From an uncultured Clostridia bacterium (lineage in GTDB: Bacteria > Bacillota > Clostridia > Lachnospirales > CAG-274): 64,000 nt of DNA. Within the stretch, counting starts at the first letter, position 1. Every line of letters starts with the position of its first letter. The DNA lies in contig CANRIS010000003.1 of the NCBI GenBank assembly GCA_947630725.1, positions 1 through 64,000 of the forward strand. The letters run 5' to 3'. Of the stretch, positions 8,708-17,236 are shown piece by piece. The translations under genes and the position numbers were made by a program. The notes below the pieces were generated by a model. It did no database searches and had not been told where the DNA came from. It saw only the letters and a program-made list of their open reading frames with translations.

Positions 8708-10903
8708 TTAAAGCTTCTCTGTCTTTGTTCCGGGATAAAAATACTCAAGTATGTCCTTGCAGCTTTTTCCCTGTCTTGCCATTTCCTCGGCTCCGTACTG
8801 GCTCATACCTGCGCCGTGACCTAAGCCTCCCCCATAAAAGCAGAGGTTTCCGTCATCAAGCTTTTCTATGGCAAAAAAGGAGCTTGGCAGAGCCGTGAGG
8901 TTTGCCGAAGTATTGTCCGACAGCTTGACCGTTCCGGGGCGAATAAAGCTCCTTATGCTGCTTTCTCCGCATATTTCTCTGTCCTCGTCCTCTCCCTCAG
9001 CCAGAATTTTCATTACGTTGCCTGCCTTTCCTCTTTCCGTAACGGTTATATCGTCAACGCCTATGCTCTCGGGGTCAAGCGTAAAGCTCCAGCGAAAATA
9101 AGGAGCGTCTTTTTCAAGACTTTTTTCGTCCTTAAGCCTGAAAAAGCCGAGAGCCTTTTCTTCTGAGCCAAAATCGGGTATGCCGCCCTCGCCTATTCTC
9201 TTTGCCCCCATATAAGAGGGACTGTCTGAGGGATATACCTCCCCATCGGGCCACAGTTCGCCTACGGCTGCGCCTGTGCCGCAGGAGGTAGAGAAAAAGC
9301 AGGTATTTGCAGGTTCTCCGTCAAAAACAAGTATCTGTCCCTTTGTGCCGTCTGCGGCTTTTATGGCCTCATCGCATATATTTTCGGGAGAATATGCCTG
9401 AAACGCCGTTGTGTCGTCCACATTGGCTCCAAAATCTATGCGGCGGTTTGAAAGAAGCTGTCTCACGGCGTAGGTTCTTGCGGCTATGGCCTGAGCCTTA
9501 AGAGCCTCGTCATTCCAGCCCGAGGGCATCTCGGAACAGATAACGCCATAGAGATAGCTTTCAAGCTCCATTTCGCATACCACGGTATAGCCATCTTCAC
9601 TCCTTATAATATCGGTCTCCCCGGGATAATTCCTTCCGTCAATAATCACACCGCCGCCCTTGGGCGATATGCGCAGCAGCCTGCCTCTGAAGTATGTGTT
9701 TTCGCTGCTTTTGTCAAGCCTTATGGTCTCCCCTGCCGAATGTTCTGAGGACATATCGGAGCTTTTAAGAACAAAGCTTCCGTCCGAGCCTATGTTTACG
9801 GCGCTGTGATAAAGCCCCTTGTCGGAGCTTATGCAGACCCTTATTTTATTTCTGTCGGGAGCCTCCTCACATATGGCGCATACCGCCTTGTTGTCGCTGA
9901 ATACAACCCTTGCCGTGCAGCCGCTTATAAGAGAGGACAGACCTCCCCTGTTTATGCCGTCATAGGTGGAATACGCAAAAAAATTTTCATCCACATTGTA
10001 GGAATAACCGTCATCGAAAAGAACGGTTCCGCCAGCCATAAGCACTCTGCCTTTTTTTTCGTTTTTATATGGAGTTATTTCTTCAACTGCGCCACCCTTT
10101 ATGCTTATATCGGCGATAAAAGGCTCCTCTGCGCTTGTTTCCGAGTCCGAGTCAAATATTTTTCTGCACCCTCCGCAGAACACCTCAGCCCTTCCGCCGT
10201 CTATGCTCCGAACAAGACATTTTTCGAGAGTAGGAGTATTTGTCTCCACCGATTTTATGCCTATAATGCTTTTGTCCTTTGTGAGAAAGCTCACGCCGTT
10301 ATTTTCAAGGCTTTGGGGGACATAACCGTCTGTTGCGAAAAGTCCCCTGTCCGTAATTATATACCCTTTAAGACTGCTTTCGCTGTACTCGGTCATAAGC
10401 ACCGTCATAACCGTCTCACTGCCGCCCGATATGCCGTCCGCTTCCGACAGCTTGTCAAGTATCTCCATCCACATATAATAGGAAATAGGACTTTTGTCGG
10501 TATTGTCGTCCGTTTTCAGGCTGATCCTGCCCGATTTGTCGGCCGCGTCTATTATGTAGGAGGCCTCTCTGACCGTGAGATAATCATTCGGCCGAAAGCT
10601 GCCGCCGTCTCCCTGCATAATTTTTCCTCTGCAAAGGGCGTTTATATATTTATAGAGCCTGTCCTCTTTTTTTACGTCCGAAAAATCCGCGGTGTATTCC
10701 TGCCCGTATATATTGTCCTTTTCGTATATGCACAGCGACAGCATTCTCGCAGCCTCACCTCTCGTGACGGGTATACTGTCGCCGTATGCCCCAACGGGAA
10801 CCTCCTTCTGCGAGCCGGAATCATCTCCGCCCTTTTCACAGCCGCACAATAAAACTGCGGCAAGAACAGTCACAACAATATATTTTATACTTATACTTCT
10901 CAT
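8708..10903 (-). CDS. SLH-domain and SpoIID/LytB-domain lipoprotein
   Basis: This 731-residue exported protein has a signal peptide ending in LLCGC, a lipobox. Around residues 45-130 are S-layer-homology-like segments (ADFSDVKKEDRLYKYINAL, GGSFRPNDYLTVREASYII). The C-terminal half holds a SpoIID/LytB domain: ELESYLYGVICSEMPSGW with the likely catalytic Glu, KAQAIAARTYAV, and the closing GLGHGAGMSQYGA. SpoIID proteins are lytic transglycosylases that cut denuded glycan strands during engulfment; LytB relatives stimulate autolysins. The fused SLH-like part suggests wall anchoring in addition to the lipid. SD GGAGGGATG precedes the ATG. The exact target is inferred. Confidence 0.85.
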   Translation of the reverse strand: MRSISIKYIVVTVLAAVLLCGCEKGGDDSGSQKEVPVGAYGDSIPVTRGEAARMLSLCIYEKDNIYGQEYTADFSDVKKEDRLYKYINALCRGKIMQGDGGSFRPNDYLTVREASYIIDAADKSGRISLKTDDNTDKSPISYYMWMEILDKLSEADGISGGSETVMTVLMTEYSESSLKGYIITDRGLFATDGYVPQSLENNGVSFLTKDKSIIGIKSVETNTPTLEKCLVRSIDGGRAEVFCGGCRKIFDSDSETSAEEPFIADISIKGGAVEEITPYKNEKKGRVLMAGGTVLFDDGYSYNVDENFFAYSTYDGINRGGLSSLISGCTARVVFSDNKAVCAICEEAPDRNKIRVCISSDKGLYHSAVNIGSDGSFVLKSSDMSSEHSAGETIRLDKSSENTYFRGRLLRISPKGGGVIIDGRNYPGETDIIRSEDGYTVVCEMELESYLYGVICSEMPSGWNDEALKAQAIAARTYAVRQLLSNRRIDFGANVDDTTAFQAYSPENICDEAIKAADGTKGQILVFDGEPANTCFFSTSCGTGAAVGELWPDGEVYPSDSPSYMGAKRIGEGGIPDFGSEEKALGFFRLKDEKSLEKDAPYFRWSFTLDPESIGVDDITVTERGKAGNVMKILAEGEDEDREICGESSIRSFIRPGTVKLSDNTSANLTALPSSFFAIEKLDDGNLCFYGGGLGHGAGMSQYGAEEMARQGKSCKDILEYFYPGTKTEKL

Positions 10904-11080
10904 ATTTCATCCCTCCATAACATATAATGAGCCTGTCCCAATAAGCCCATATATTATTATATATATTGCCGCAGGAGGAATTTTATTACAGAAATTTATA
11001 AATAAGACACCTAAAAAATTTGCCGTTTGATTGTCGGAGAAATTGCGCTGTGCAGACATAAAAAAATAAATTTATCCCAT

Positions 11081-11123
11081 ATTTAGTAAAAACTGTTGAC
11101 ATTTTTACTAAATGTGCTATAAT
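11081..11123 (+). promoter_or_regulatory. Promoter P1 upstream of nrdD with a perfect inverted repeat
   Basis: TTGACA (11096-11101) and TATAAT (11118-11123) are spaced by 16 bases, a near-consensus sigma-A promoter. ATTTAGTAAAAA at 11081-11092 is repeated in perfect inversion at 11102-11113, with a 9-base gap that contains the -35 box. A protein bound to this dyad would block RNA polymerase. I do not recognise the regulator. Confidence 0.7.
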
Positions 11124-11199
11124 TTATAACTGTACCGACTTTAACATATTGTAAAAGCGGCGGCGGACGAGAAAGATTTCCGTAAGGTTTCCGTTATGT

Positions 11200-11292
11200 T
11201 ACAGTAACATTACAAAAGGGTGTAAATAGAAAAATAAAGTCATAATTTTTATTTAAGTTGTCCTTGAATATTTCTGTCCGATGTACTATAAT
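11200..11292 (+). promoter_or_regulatory. Promoter P2 and a second palindrome upstream of nrdD
   Basis: A perfect palindrome ATGTTACAGTAACAT lies just after 11200. Further on, TTGAAT (11264-11269) and TATAAT (11287-11292) with a 17-base spacer form a second sigma-A-type promoter, about 115 bases before the nrdD start. Two promoters and two dyads in one leader suggest more than one input on nrdDG. Confidence 0.6.
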
Positions 11293-11407
11293 ATTTTCAA
11301 TATTTAGTTAATATAAATAATTTTTTTACTACATATAGTCTTGAAAACAAGCAGCCCCGCCGTTCTTCGGGGTCTGTGGGATAAGGCGATCACAGGGAGG
11401 AAAAATT
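11293..11407 (+). other. nrdD leader with two hairpins
   Basis: Downstream of P2 the leader can form a short hairpin from CCCCG and CGGGG near 11352-11371 and a second from CTGTG and CACAG. The second ends directly against the GGGAGG ribosome site of nrdD. This might tune translation. I recognise no riboswitch class in it. Confidence 0.35.
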
Positions 11408-13588
11408 ATGAAAATACTTAAAAGAAGCGGAGCCGAAGAGGTTTTCGACATCACAAAGATAATTGCTGCCATTCAGAAGGCCAACAATACTGTCTCAAAA
11501 GAAAAAAGGCTCAACCAGAGACAGATCGTATATATTGCCGAAACCATAGAGGACTACTGCAAGAGCATGACAAGAGCCTCAAGCGTTGAAGAAATTCAGG
11601 ATATGGTGGAAGAGGAGATAATGAAGCAGTCAGCCTACAACGTGGCGAAAAATTATATAAAGTATCGCTACAAGAGAGCCATGGTGCGTCATTCCAACAC
11701 CACAGACGAGCAAATCCTCTCGCTTCTTGAATTTGACAACGAAGAAGTAAAACAGGAAAACTCCAACAAAAATCCTGCCATAAACAGCGTTCAGAGGGAC
11801 TATATGGCAGGAGAAGTCAGCAAGGACATCACAAAGCGTTTTCTCCTCCCCGAGGACGTTCAGCAGGCACACGAAGAGGGTATAATCCACTTCCACGATG
11901 CAGACTATTTTGCTCAGCATATGCACAACTGCTGTCTTGTCAACCTTGAAGATATGCTTCAGAACGGCACGGTCATAAGCGAAACGACCATCGAGAAGCC
12001 CCACAGCTTTTCGACAGCCTGCAACATCGCCACTCAGAGCATCGCCCAGATAGCCAGCTCTCAGTACGGCGGTCAGAGCATATCCCTCGCCCACCTTGCT
12101 CCCTTCGTGCAGATAAGCAGGGACAAGTTTCTCAAAGAGGTACGGGAGGAATTTAAAAGCCAGAACATAGATGCCACCGAAACCGAGATAGCAAACGTGG
12201 CGGAAATGAGAGTTATGAGAGAAATACGTCAGGGCGTGCAGATGATACAATATCAGGTCATCACTCTTATGACAACAAACGGACAGGCTCCCTTTGTTAC
12301 CGTATTTATGTATCTCAACGAGGTAGAGGATCCCAACACAAAGAGAGATCTGGCTCTCATAATAGAAGAAATGCTCTATCAGCGCATAAAGGGCGTAAAG
12401 AACGAAACGGGCGTATATATCACGCCTGCGTTCCCCAAGCTTATATATGTGCTTGAAGAGGACAATATAACACCCGACAGCCCCTACTATTATCTTACCG
12501 AGCTTGCCGCAAGGTGTACGGCAAAGAGAATGGTACCCGACTATATTTCGGAAAAGGTAATGAAAGAGCTTAAGGAAGGCAACTGCTACACCTGTATGGG
12601 CTGCCGCTCCTTCCTCACGGTGTATAAGGACGAAAACGGAAAGCCTAAGTTCTACGGAAGATTCAATCAGGGTGTAGTCACCCTCAACCTTGTGGATATT
12701 GCCTGCTCATCGGGCGGAGATCTCTCAAAATTCTACAAAATACTTGACGAAAGACTAAAGCTTTGTTATAAGGCTCTTATGTGCAGACACAACCGTCTTA
12801 AAGGCACTCCCTCCGACGTTGCCCCCATACTGTGGCAGTACGGCGCTCTGGCAAGGCTCAAAAAGGGAGAGAAGATAGACAAGCTCCTGCTGAACGGATA
12901 TTCCACAATATCCCTGGGCTATGCGGGACTTTGCGAATGTACAAGATATATGACGGGAAAATCCCATACCGACCCGTCTGCAACCCCCTTCGCTCTCGAT
13001 CTTATGCAGAGGCTCAACGATGCCTGCGCAAGGTGGAGAGCCGAGACCACCATACACTTCAGTCTTTACGGCACGCCGCTTGAATCTACCACATATAAGT
13101 TCGCAAAGTGCCTTCAGAAGCGTTTCGGCATAATCGAGGGAGTAACGGACAAGAATTATATAACAAACAGCTATCACGTTCATGTCGGCGAAAATATAAA
13201 CGCCTTTGACAAGCTTACATTTGAGGCTCAGTTCCAGAAGCTTTCGCCCGGAGGAGCCATAAGCTATGTCGAGGTACCCAATATGCAGAACAATATTCCC
13301 GCTGTTCTTGCCATAATCAGACACATATATGACAATATTATGTATGCCGAGCTGAATACAAAGAGCGATTATTGTCAGGTATGCGGCTTTGACGGCGAAA
13401 TCAAAATCGTCAACGACGACGGAAAGCTTGTGTGGGAATGTCCCAATTGCGGAAACCGCAACGAAAACAAGCTTAACGTAGCCAGAAGAACCTGCGGATA
13501 TATAGGCACACAATTCTGGAATCAGGGAAGAACACAGGAGATAAAGGACAGAGTTATGCACCTTTCAAACCACGAGACAGCCTTTTGA
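11408..13588 (+). CDS. nrdD: Anaerobic ribonucleoside-triphosphate reductase (class III)
   Basis: NrdD (726 residues) makes dNTPs from NTPs without oxygen, using a glycyl radical and formate. An N-terminal ATP-cone (about residues 1-90, starting KILKRSGAEEVFDITKI) gives allosteric control. The core has HFHDADYFAQHMHNCC and the middle CYTCMGCRSF segment. The C-terminus carries the zinc site CQVCGF and CPNCGN and the radical loop RRTCGYIGTQFWNQGR, with Gly697 the expected radical residue. The gene is full length, is followed 13 bases later by its activase nrdG, and has two candidate promoters upstream. Confidence 0.97.
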   Translation: MKILKRSGAEEVFDITKIIAAIQKANNTVSKEKRLNQRQIVYIAETIEDYCKSMTRASSVEEIQDMVEEEIMKQSAYNVAKNYIKYRYKRAMVRHSNTTDEQILSLLEFDNEEVKQENSNKNPAINSVQRDYMAGEVSKDITKRFLLPEDVQQAHEEGIIHFHDADYFAQHMHNCCLVNLEDMLQNGTVISETTIEKPHSFSTACNIATQSIAQIASSQYGGQSISLAHLAPFVQISRDKFLKEVREEFKSQNIDATETEIANVAEMRVMREIRQGVQMIQYQVITLMTTNGQAPFVTVFMYLNEVEDPNTKRDLALIIEEMLYQRIKGVKNETGVYITPAFPKLIYVLEEDNITPDSPYYYLTELAARCTAKRMVPDYISEKVMKELKEGNCYTCMGCRSFLTVYKDENGKPKFYGRFNQGVVTLNLVDIACSSGGDLSKFYKILDERLKLCYKALMCRHNRLKGTPSDVAPILWQYGALARLKKGEKIDKLLLNGYSTISLGYAGLCECTRYMTGKSHTDPSATPFALDLMQRLNDACARWRAETTIHFSLYGTPLESTTYKFAKCLQKRFGIIEGVTDKNYITNSYHVHVGENINAFDKLTFEAQFQKLSPGGAISYVEVPNMQNNIPAVLAIIRHIYDNIMYAELNTKSDYCQVCGFDGEIKIVNDDGKLVWECPNCGNRNENKLNVARRTCGYIGTQFWNQGRTQEIKDRVMHLSNHETAF

Positions 13589-13601
13589 GGATCTGACAGA
13601 T

Positions 13602-14123
13602 ATGTACTACGGAGCTATTGATACAAGCGATATTGCCAACGGAGAAGGCGTAAGGGTCACACTTTTCGTTTCGGGCTGCAGAAACCGCTGCGAAGGCTGC
13701 TTTCAGCCCGAAACATGGAGCTTTGACTATGGCAGGGAATATACCGAAGAAACCGAAGAGAGGATTCTTGACGAGCTGGGAAAGAATTATATATCGGGAC
13801 TTACTCTGCTGGGCGGAGAGCCTTTCGAGCCAGAAAATCAGAGAGTGCTTACAGAACTTTTGCGAAAGGTCTCAAAAAAATATCCCGACAAAAACATATG
13901 GGTCTTTACGGGCTATACCCTTGAAACACTTCTTGACAAAAACAGTCCTCCTCACTGCGAGGTCACCGAAGAAATGCTTCATCTCACAGATGTTCTTGTG
14001 GACGGGCCCTTCGTGCTTTCAAAAAGAAACATAATGCTTAAGTTCAGAGGTTCGGAAAACCAAAGGGTCATTGACGTAAAAAAAACCCTTGCCGAAAATA
14101 AAATCTGTTTCTACATTGACTGA
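13602..14123 (+). CDS. nrdG: Anaerobic ribonucleotide reductase activating protein
   Basis: NrdG (173 residues) is the radical-SAM enzyme that installs the glycyl radical on NrdD. The iron-sulfur motif is CRNRCEGCFQPETW (CxxxCxxC) in its usual place about 27 residues in, followed by the GGEPFEPENQ motif that binds S-adenosylmethionine. The start GAIDTSDIANGEGVRVTLF is typical. It lies 13 bases after nrdD and is certainly in the same transcript. Length is normal. Confidence 0.96.
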   Translation: MYYGAIDTSDIANGEGVRVTLFVSGCRNRCEGCFQPETWSFDYGREYTEETEERILDELGKNYISGLTLLGGEPFEPENQRVLTELLRKVSKKYPDKNIWVFTGYTLETLLDKNSPPHCEVTEEMLHLTDVLVDGPFVLSKRNIMLKFRGSENQRVIDVKKTLAENKICFYID

Positions 14124-14158
14124 AATCCGAATCAAAAATATATCTGCAAATAAAGTTA

Positions 14159-14187
14159 TTGTACTTTGGCTGAATTTGTGGTATTAT
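14159..14187 (+). promoter_or_regulatory. Promoter of the CBS-domain gene
   Basis: TTGTAC (14159-14164) and TATTAT (14182-14187) are separated by 17 bases, 36 bases before the start codon of the CBS-domain gene. Confidence 0.55.
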
Positions 14188-14222
14188 GAATATAACATTT
14201 TTAAGGATAGAGGGTGTTTCTT

Positions 14223-14849
14223 ATGTTGGTATCTGAAATTAACTCGGCAAAGGCTGTATCTCTGCAGTCGGATATGCCTGCCGTAAAGGCATACAGAAAA
14301 ATCGAAAATATAGACCATACCAAGTTTCCCGTAGTTGACAGCGACAACAGGCTTGTGGGGATAGTGGACAAGTCCGATCTGGAGGATCTCGCCTCATCGG
14401 GCTCGGCTTTTCAGGAGCTGAGGTTTTCATCGTTCTTAAGCCGCACAAAGGTCAGGGACGTTATGAACAACAATGTCTACTGCTGCAGGGAGACCGACAC
14501 CATATGGGAGGCAGCCCTCAATATGAAGGATCACAGGGTCAGCATTCTTCCCGTTGTAAACGAGGACAATATACTTCTCAGCGTATTGGCAAGAAAAGAC
14601 CTTTTCAAGGCGCTGCTGGACTATACGGGAGCCAAGTATACGGGAATGTTCCTTGCGGTTTCGTCAAACGACAACGCCGACATATTCAAGGTGACCGAAA
14701 TAATAGGCAAGTCGGATGCCACTCTCAGATTCATAGCCAAGCTGGGAGGCAGAATCGCCCTCAAAATTTCGGGTACGACCCTCCAGAACGCAGTCGAAAA
14801 CCTCGAAGCCGAGGGTTTTAAGGTTCTGTACACGGCAAAAATCTATTAA
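14223..14849 (+). CDS. CBS-domain protein with C-terminal ACT-like region
   Basis: This soluble protein of about 208 residues has two CBS modules: an N-terminal one containing FPVVDSDNRLVGIVDKSDL, and a second containing VRDVMNNNVYCC and ILPVVNEDN. A C-terminal part of about 80 residues (from FLAVSSNDNADIFKV) looks like an ACT-type ligand domain. CBS pairs bind adenosine nucleotides or SAM, so a sensor role is likely, but the target is unknown. I use the ATG at 14223 because AGAGGGTG lies at the right distance; the GTG at 14214 overlaps that site. Confidence 0.8.
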   Translation: MLVSEINSAKAVSLQSDMPAVKAYRKIENIDHTKFPVVDSDNRLVGIVDKSDLEDLASSGSAFQELRFSSFLSRTKVRDVMNNNVYCCRETDTIWEAALNMKDHRVSILPVVNEDNILLSVLARKDLFKALLDYTGAKYTGMFLAVSSNDNADIFKVTEIIGKSDATLRFIAKLGGRIALKISGTTLQNAVENLEAEGFKVLYTAKIY

Positions 14850-14904
14850 AAACGACCACGATCCTACAATTTTACAAATACATATACGATTATATATACA
14901 GTAT

Positions 14905-14933
14905 AAGCCGAGAAAATCTATCTCGGCTTTTTT
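14905..14933. terminator. Terminator between the CBS gene and dpaB
   Basis: AAGCCGAG (14905-14912) and CTCGGCTT (14922-14929) form an 8-bp stem with a 9-base loop followed by a T tract on the plus strand. The genes on both sides converge here. It is strongest for the plus strand. Confidence 0.8.
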
Positions 14934-14940
14934 ATAATCT

Positions 14941-15522
14941 TTATTTTAAAAGAATTGGCTGAAGCTGTCTGCCGTTCATTGCGCTTATGATGGTATCTTC
15001 CGCCAGCGAAAAATCCGACATAAGCGAACAGGGCTTTTCGGCAAAGTCGTCCTGTCCGAAGGGTACGAAATATATATTCTTATTGTTCATAAGCTGCCCT
15101 ATATTTTTGAAGTTGGCAGCCAGAGCGTCATTTGTGGCAGGAGCCAGCACAACAGGTCTGCCGTTGCGCAGATGAGCCTTTACAGAAAGCGTTACGGGCG
15201 TATCGGCTATGCCTGCATTCAGCTTTGCAAGGGTGTTGCCCGTACACGGACATACCAGAATTATATCAAAAAGCTTTTTGGGGCCTATGGGCTCCGCCGC
15301 ATATATACTGTCGATTATTTCCTTTCCCGAAATTTCTTCAAGCTGCTTTCTGAAATCGCTCGCCTTGCCGAATCTCGTGTCCGTATGAGCCGCATTTATG
15401 CTCAATATATACTGTATGTCGGCGCCCTTTTCCTTAAGCTTTTTTGTTTCGTCTATGGCTTTTTTAAATGTACAGAATGAACCGCACATACATATACCTA
15501 TTTTAAGATCACATATTTCCAA
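14941..15522 (-). CDS. dpaB: Dipicolinate synthase subunit B
   Basis: This 193-residue flavoprotein-fold protein matches SpoVFB/DpaB, which with DpaA makes the spore-core compound dipicolinic acid in the mother cell. The start KIGICMCGSFCTFKKAI, the middle VCPCTGNTLAKLNAGIADTPV and VLAPATNDALAANFKNIG are family hallmarks. The TTG at 15522 follows GGAGGTGATTTT and is the best start. No dpaA is adjacent, unlike the usual dpaAB pair: the next upstream gene is a ClC transporter. A sporulation-type -10 element may lie at 15593-15601. Whether dpaA is elsewhere cannot be seen. Confidence 0.88.
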   Translation of the reverse strand: MEICDLKIGICMCGSFCTFKKAIDETKKLKEKGADIQYILSINAAHTDTRFGKASDFRKQLEEISGKEIIDSIYAAEPIGPKKLFDIILVCPCTGNTLAKLNAGIADTPVTLSVKAHLRNGRPVVLAPATNDALAANFKNIGQLMNNKNIYFVPFGQDDFAEKPCSLMSDFSLAEDTIISAMNGRQLQPILLK

Positions 15523-15624
15523 AAAATCACCTCCCTGCCTATAATATTCCTTATGGGGCGGGGAGGTTACTTTATTTGGGATTTATGATATATATTATAT
15601 GATTTGTGGGTGAAATATAAGTCG

Positions 15625-17169
15625 TCACATATTCCTTTCGCCGTTAAAATATTCCTCGGCGTATTGCAGATCCTTTTCATACAGAAGAATGACAAGGGTG
15701 TCTCCGTTTCGCAGTATTATGTCTCCCTTGGGGACAATTTCTCCCGGCTCTCTCCTGATGGATATGAGCAAAAGGCTCTCGGGCAGGTCAAGCTCTCTCA
15801 CGGCCTTGTTTATGACCTGAGATGATGGCACAACGGGAATTTCAATAACCATACGCTTTCCCTTTTTTCTGTAGGGCTTGCCCTTGTTGAGAGAATGATG
15901 CAGCAGCATTTCATAAACGGGGCCGCACTTGAATACCTCAGTAACCATAAACGCCGTTATTGTGACTACCGACAAAAACAAAAACTGACTGAAGCTGCCT
16001 GTCATTTCGCATATGAGTATAATGCCCGTTACGGGTGCCTTTGTGACGGCTCCGAAAAAGCCTGCCATGGCTATTGCCATAAAAAAGTCGAGACTTCTTG
16101 GGTCTGCGCCCATATATCTTGCAAAAAATACCGAAAACGCAGCTCCCATAACAGCCCCTATGGACAGCATGGGCAGGAAAATACCTCCCGGCGACCTTGA
16201 TGCAAAGCATACCTGAGTAAACATAAACTTAATCACAAACAGTGCCACAAGCGTCTTAAGCCCAAGACCGCCCTCTATAAGAAGTTCTATAAGCTCGTGT
16301 CCGCCACCAAGGAGCATGGGAGCGGCAAGAGCCACTATGCCCGTAACGACAAATGCGGGAACGGGCTTGAATATTTCGGGTATACTGTCGTTTGTTCCGT
16401 ATTTGTCAAAGCCCAATATGACTAACTTGTTAAATATAACGGCAGCTATGCCGAGGGCGGCTCCCAGCAGAATAACATAGTGCATTGAGCTGTAAGGCAC
16501 TCTTATAATATCTCCGAAGGTAAAGACGGGCGACAATCCGAATATTTTTTTCGCCACCATATCGGCGGTTATTCCCGTCATCATTCCCCCTATAAACACA
16601 TATTTGTTAAATGACTTGTGCAGCTCCTCCATAACAAACAGCACCCCCGCAAAGGGCGCATTGAACGCCGCCGCAAGACCCGATGCGGCGCCGAATGTAA
16701 AGAGATACCTCTCGGCGGTTTTGGTGGATTTGAAAAATCGGCTTATTCCCAGTCCTGTGGAGGCTCCTATCTGCACCGAGGGGCCCTCTCTGCCCAAAGA
16801 CATACCCGAGCCGAGACAGATTATGCCGCCTATGAATTTGAGAGCAAGCACTCTGAACCACTTAAACCTCATTCTTCCTATAAGCGCTCCCTCCACCTGC
16901 GGTATTCCGCTGCCCGAAATCATAGGCTCCTTTTTAACCAGAAAGCCTACAAAAAGTCCGAGACACACAAGTACGGCAAACATTATCACGACTTCCCAAA
17001 ACCTGTCAATATTTCCATACACATATACGGCAAAATCAAAGGCCTTTGCCAGTATCAGCCTGTAGAGACTTACGACAAGACCCCCTACAATGCCTATGAT
17101 AATGCCCTCGAAAACAATAAAGTATTCAAATCTGCTGTTGTCCCCAAGAGATCTTTCTGTTCTGTTCAT
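15625..17169 (-). CDS. ClC-family chloride/proton transporter with RCK-C domain
   Basis: This is a 514-residue multi-pass membrane protein. The ClC selectivity motifs are intact: GSGIP at 86-90, GREGP at 126-130 with the gating Glu128, and GGIFLPMLSIGA. Glu181/182 in VMEELHKSF match the internal proton glutamate, suggesting a Cl-/H+ antiporter rather than a passive channel. Residues of about 435-510 form a TrkA-C (RCK-C) domain that often binds a regulatory ligand. It lies upstream of dpaB on the same strand, with about 100 bases between. The physiological role is probably ion or acid homeostasis. Confidence 0.93.
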   Translation of the reverse strand: MNRTERSLGDNSRFEYFIVFEGIIIGIVGGLVVSLYRLILAKAFDFAVYVYGNIDRFWEVVIMFAVLVCLGLFVGFLVKKEPMISGSGIPQVEGALIGRMRFKWFRVLALKFIGGIICLGSGMSLGREGPSVQIGASTGLGISRFFKSTKTAERYLFTFGAASGLAAAFNAPFAGVLFVMEELHKSFNKYVFIGGMMTGITADMVAKKIFGLSPVFTFGDIIRVPYSSMHYVILLGAALGIAAVIFNKLVILGFDKYGTNDSIPEIFKPVPAFVVTGIVALAAPMLLGGGHELIELLIEGGLGLKTLVALFVIKFMFTQVCFASRSPGGIFLPMLSIGAVMGAAFSVFFARYMGADPRSLDFFMAIAMAGFFGAVTKAPVTGIILICEMTGSFSQFLFLSVVTITAFMVTEVFKCGPVYEMLLHHSLNKGKPYRKKGKRMVIEIPVVPSSQVINKAVRELDLPESLLLISIRREPGEIVPKGDIILRNGDTLVILLYEKDLQYAEEYFNGERNM

Positions 17170-17236
17170 AATATATTCCCCTTCAAAAAAAGGCGCGGCA
17201 TATACAAGACAGTACAGCCGCCCTCACATATCAATA

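Noticed and set aside
11329..11341. NrdR box near ACTACATATAGTC
   Set aside because: It is only a partial match, and I see no second box at the required spacing. It is too weak to call.
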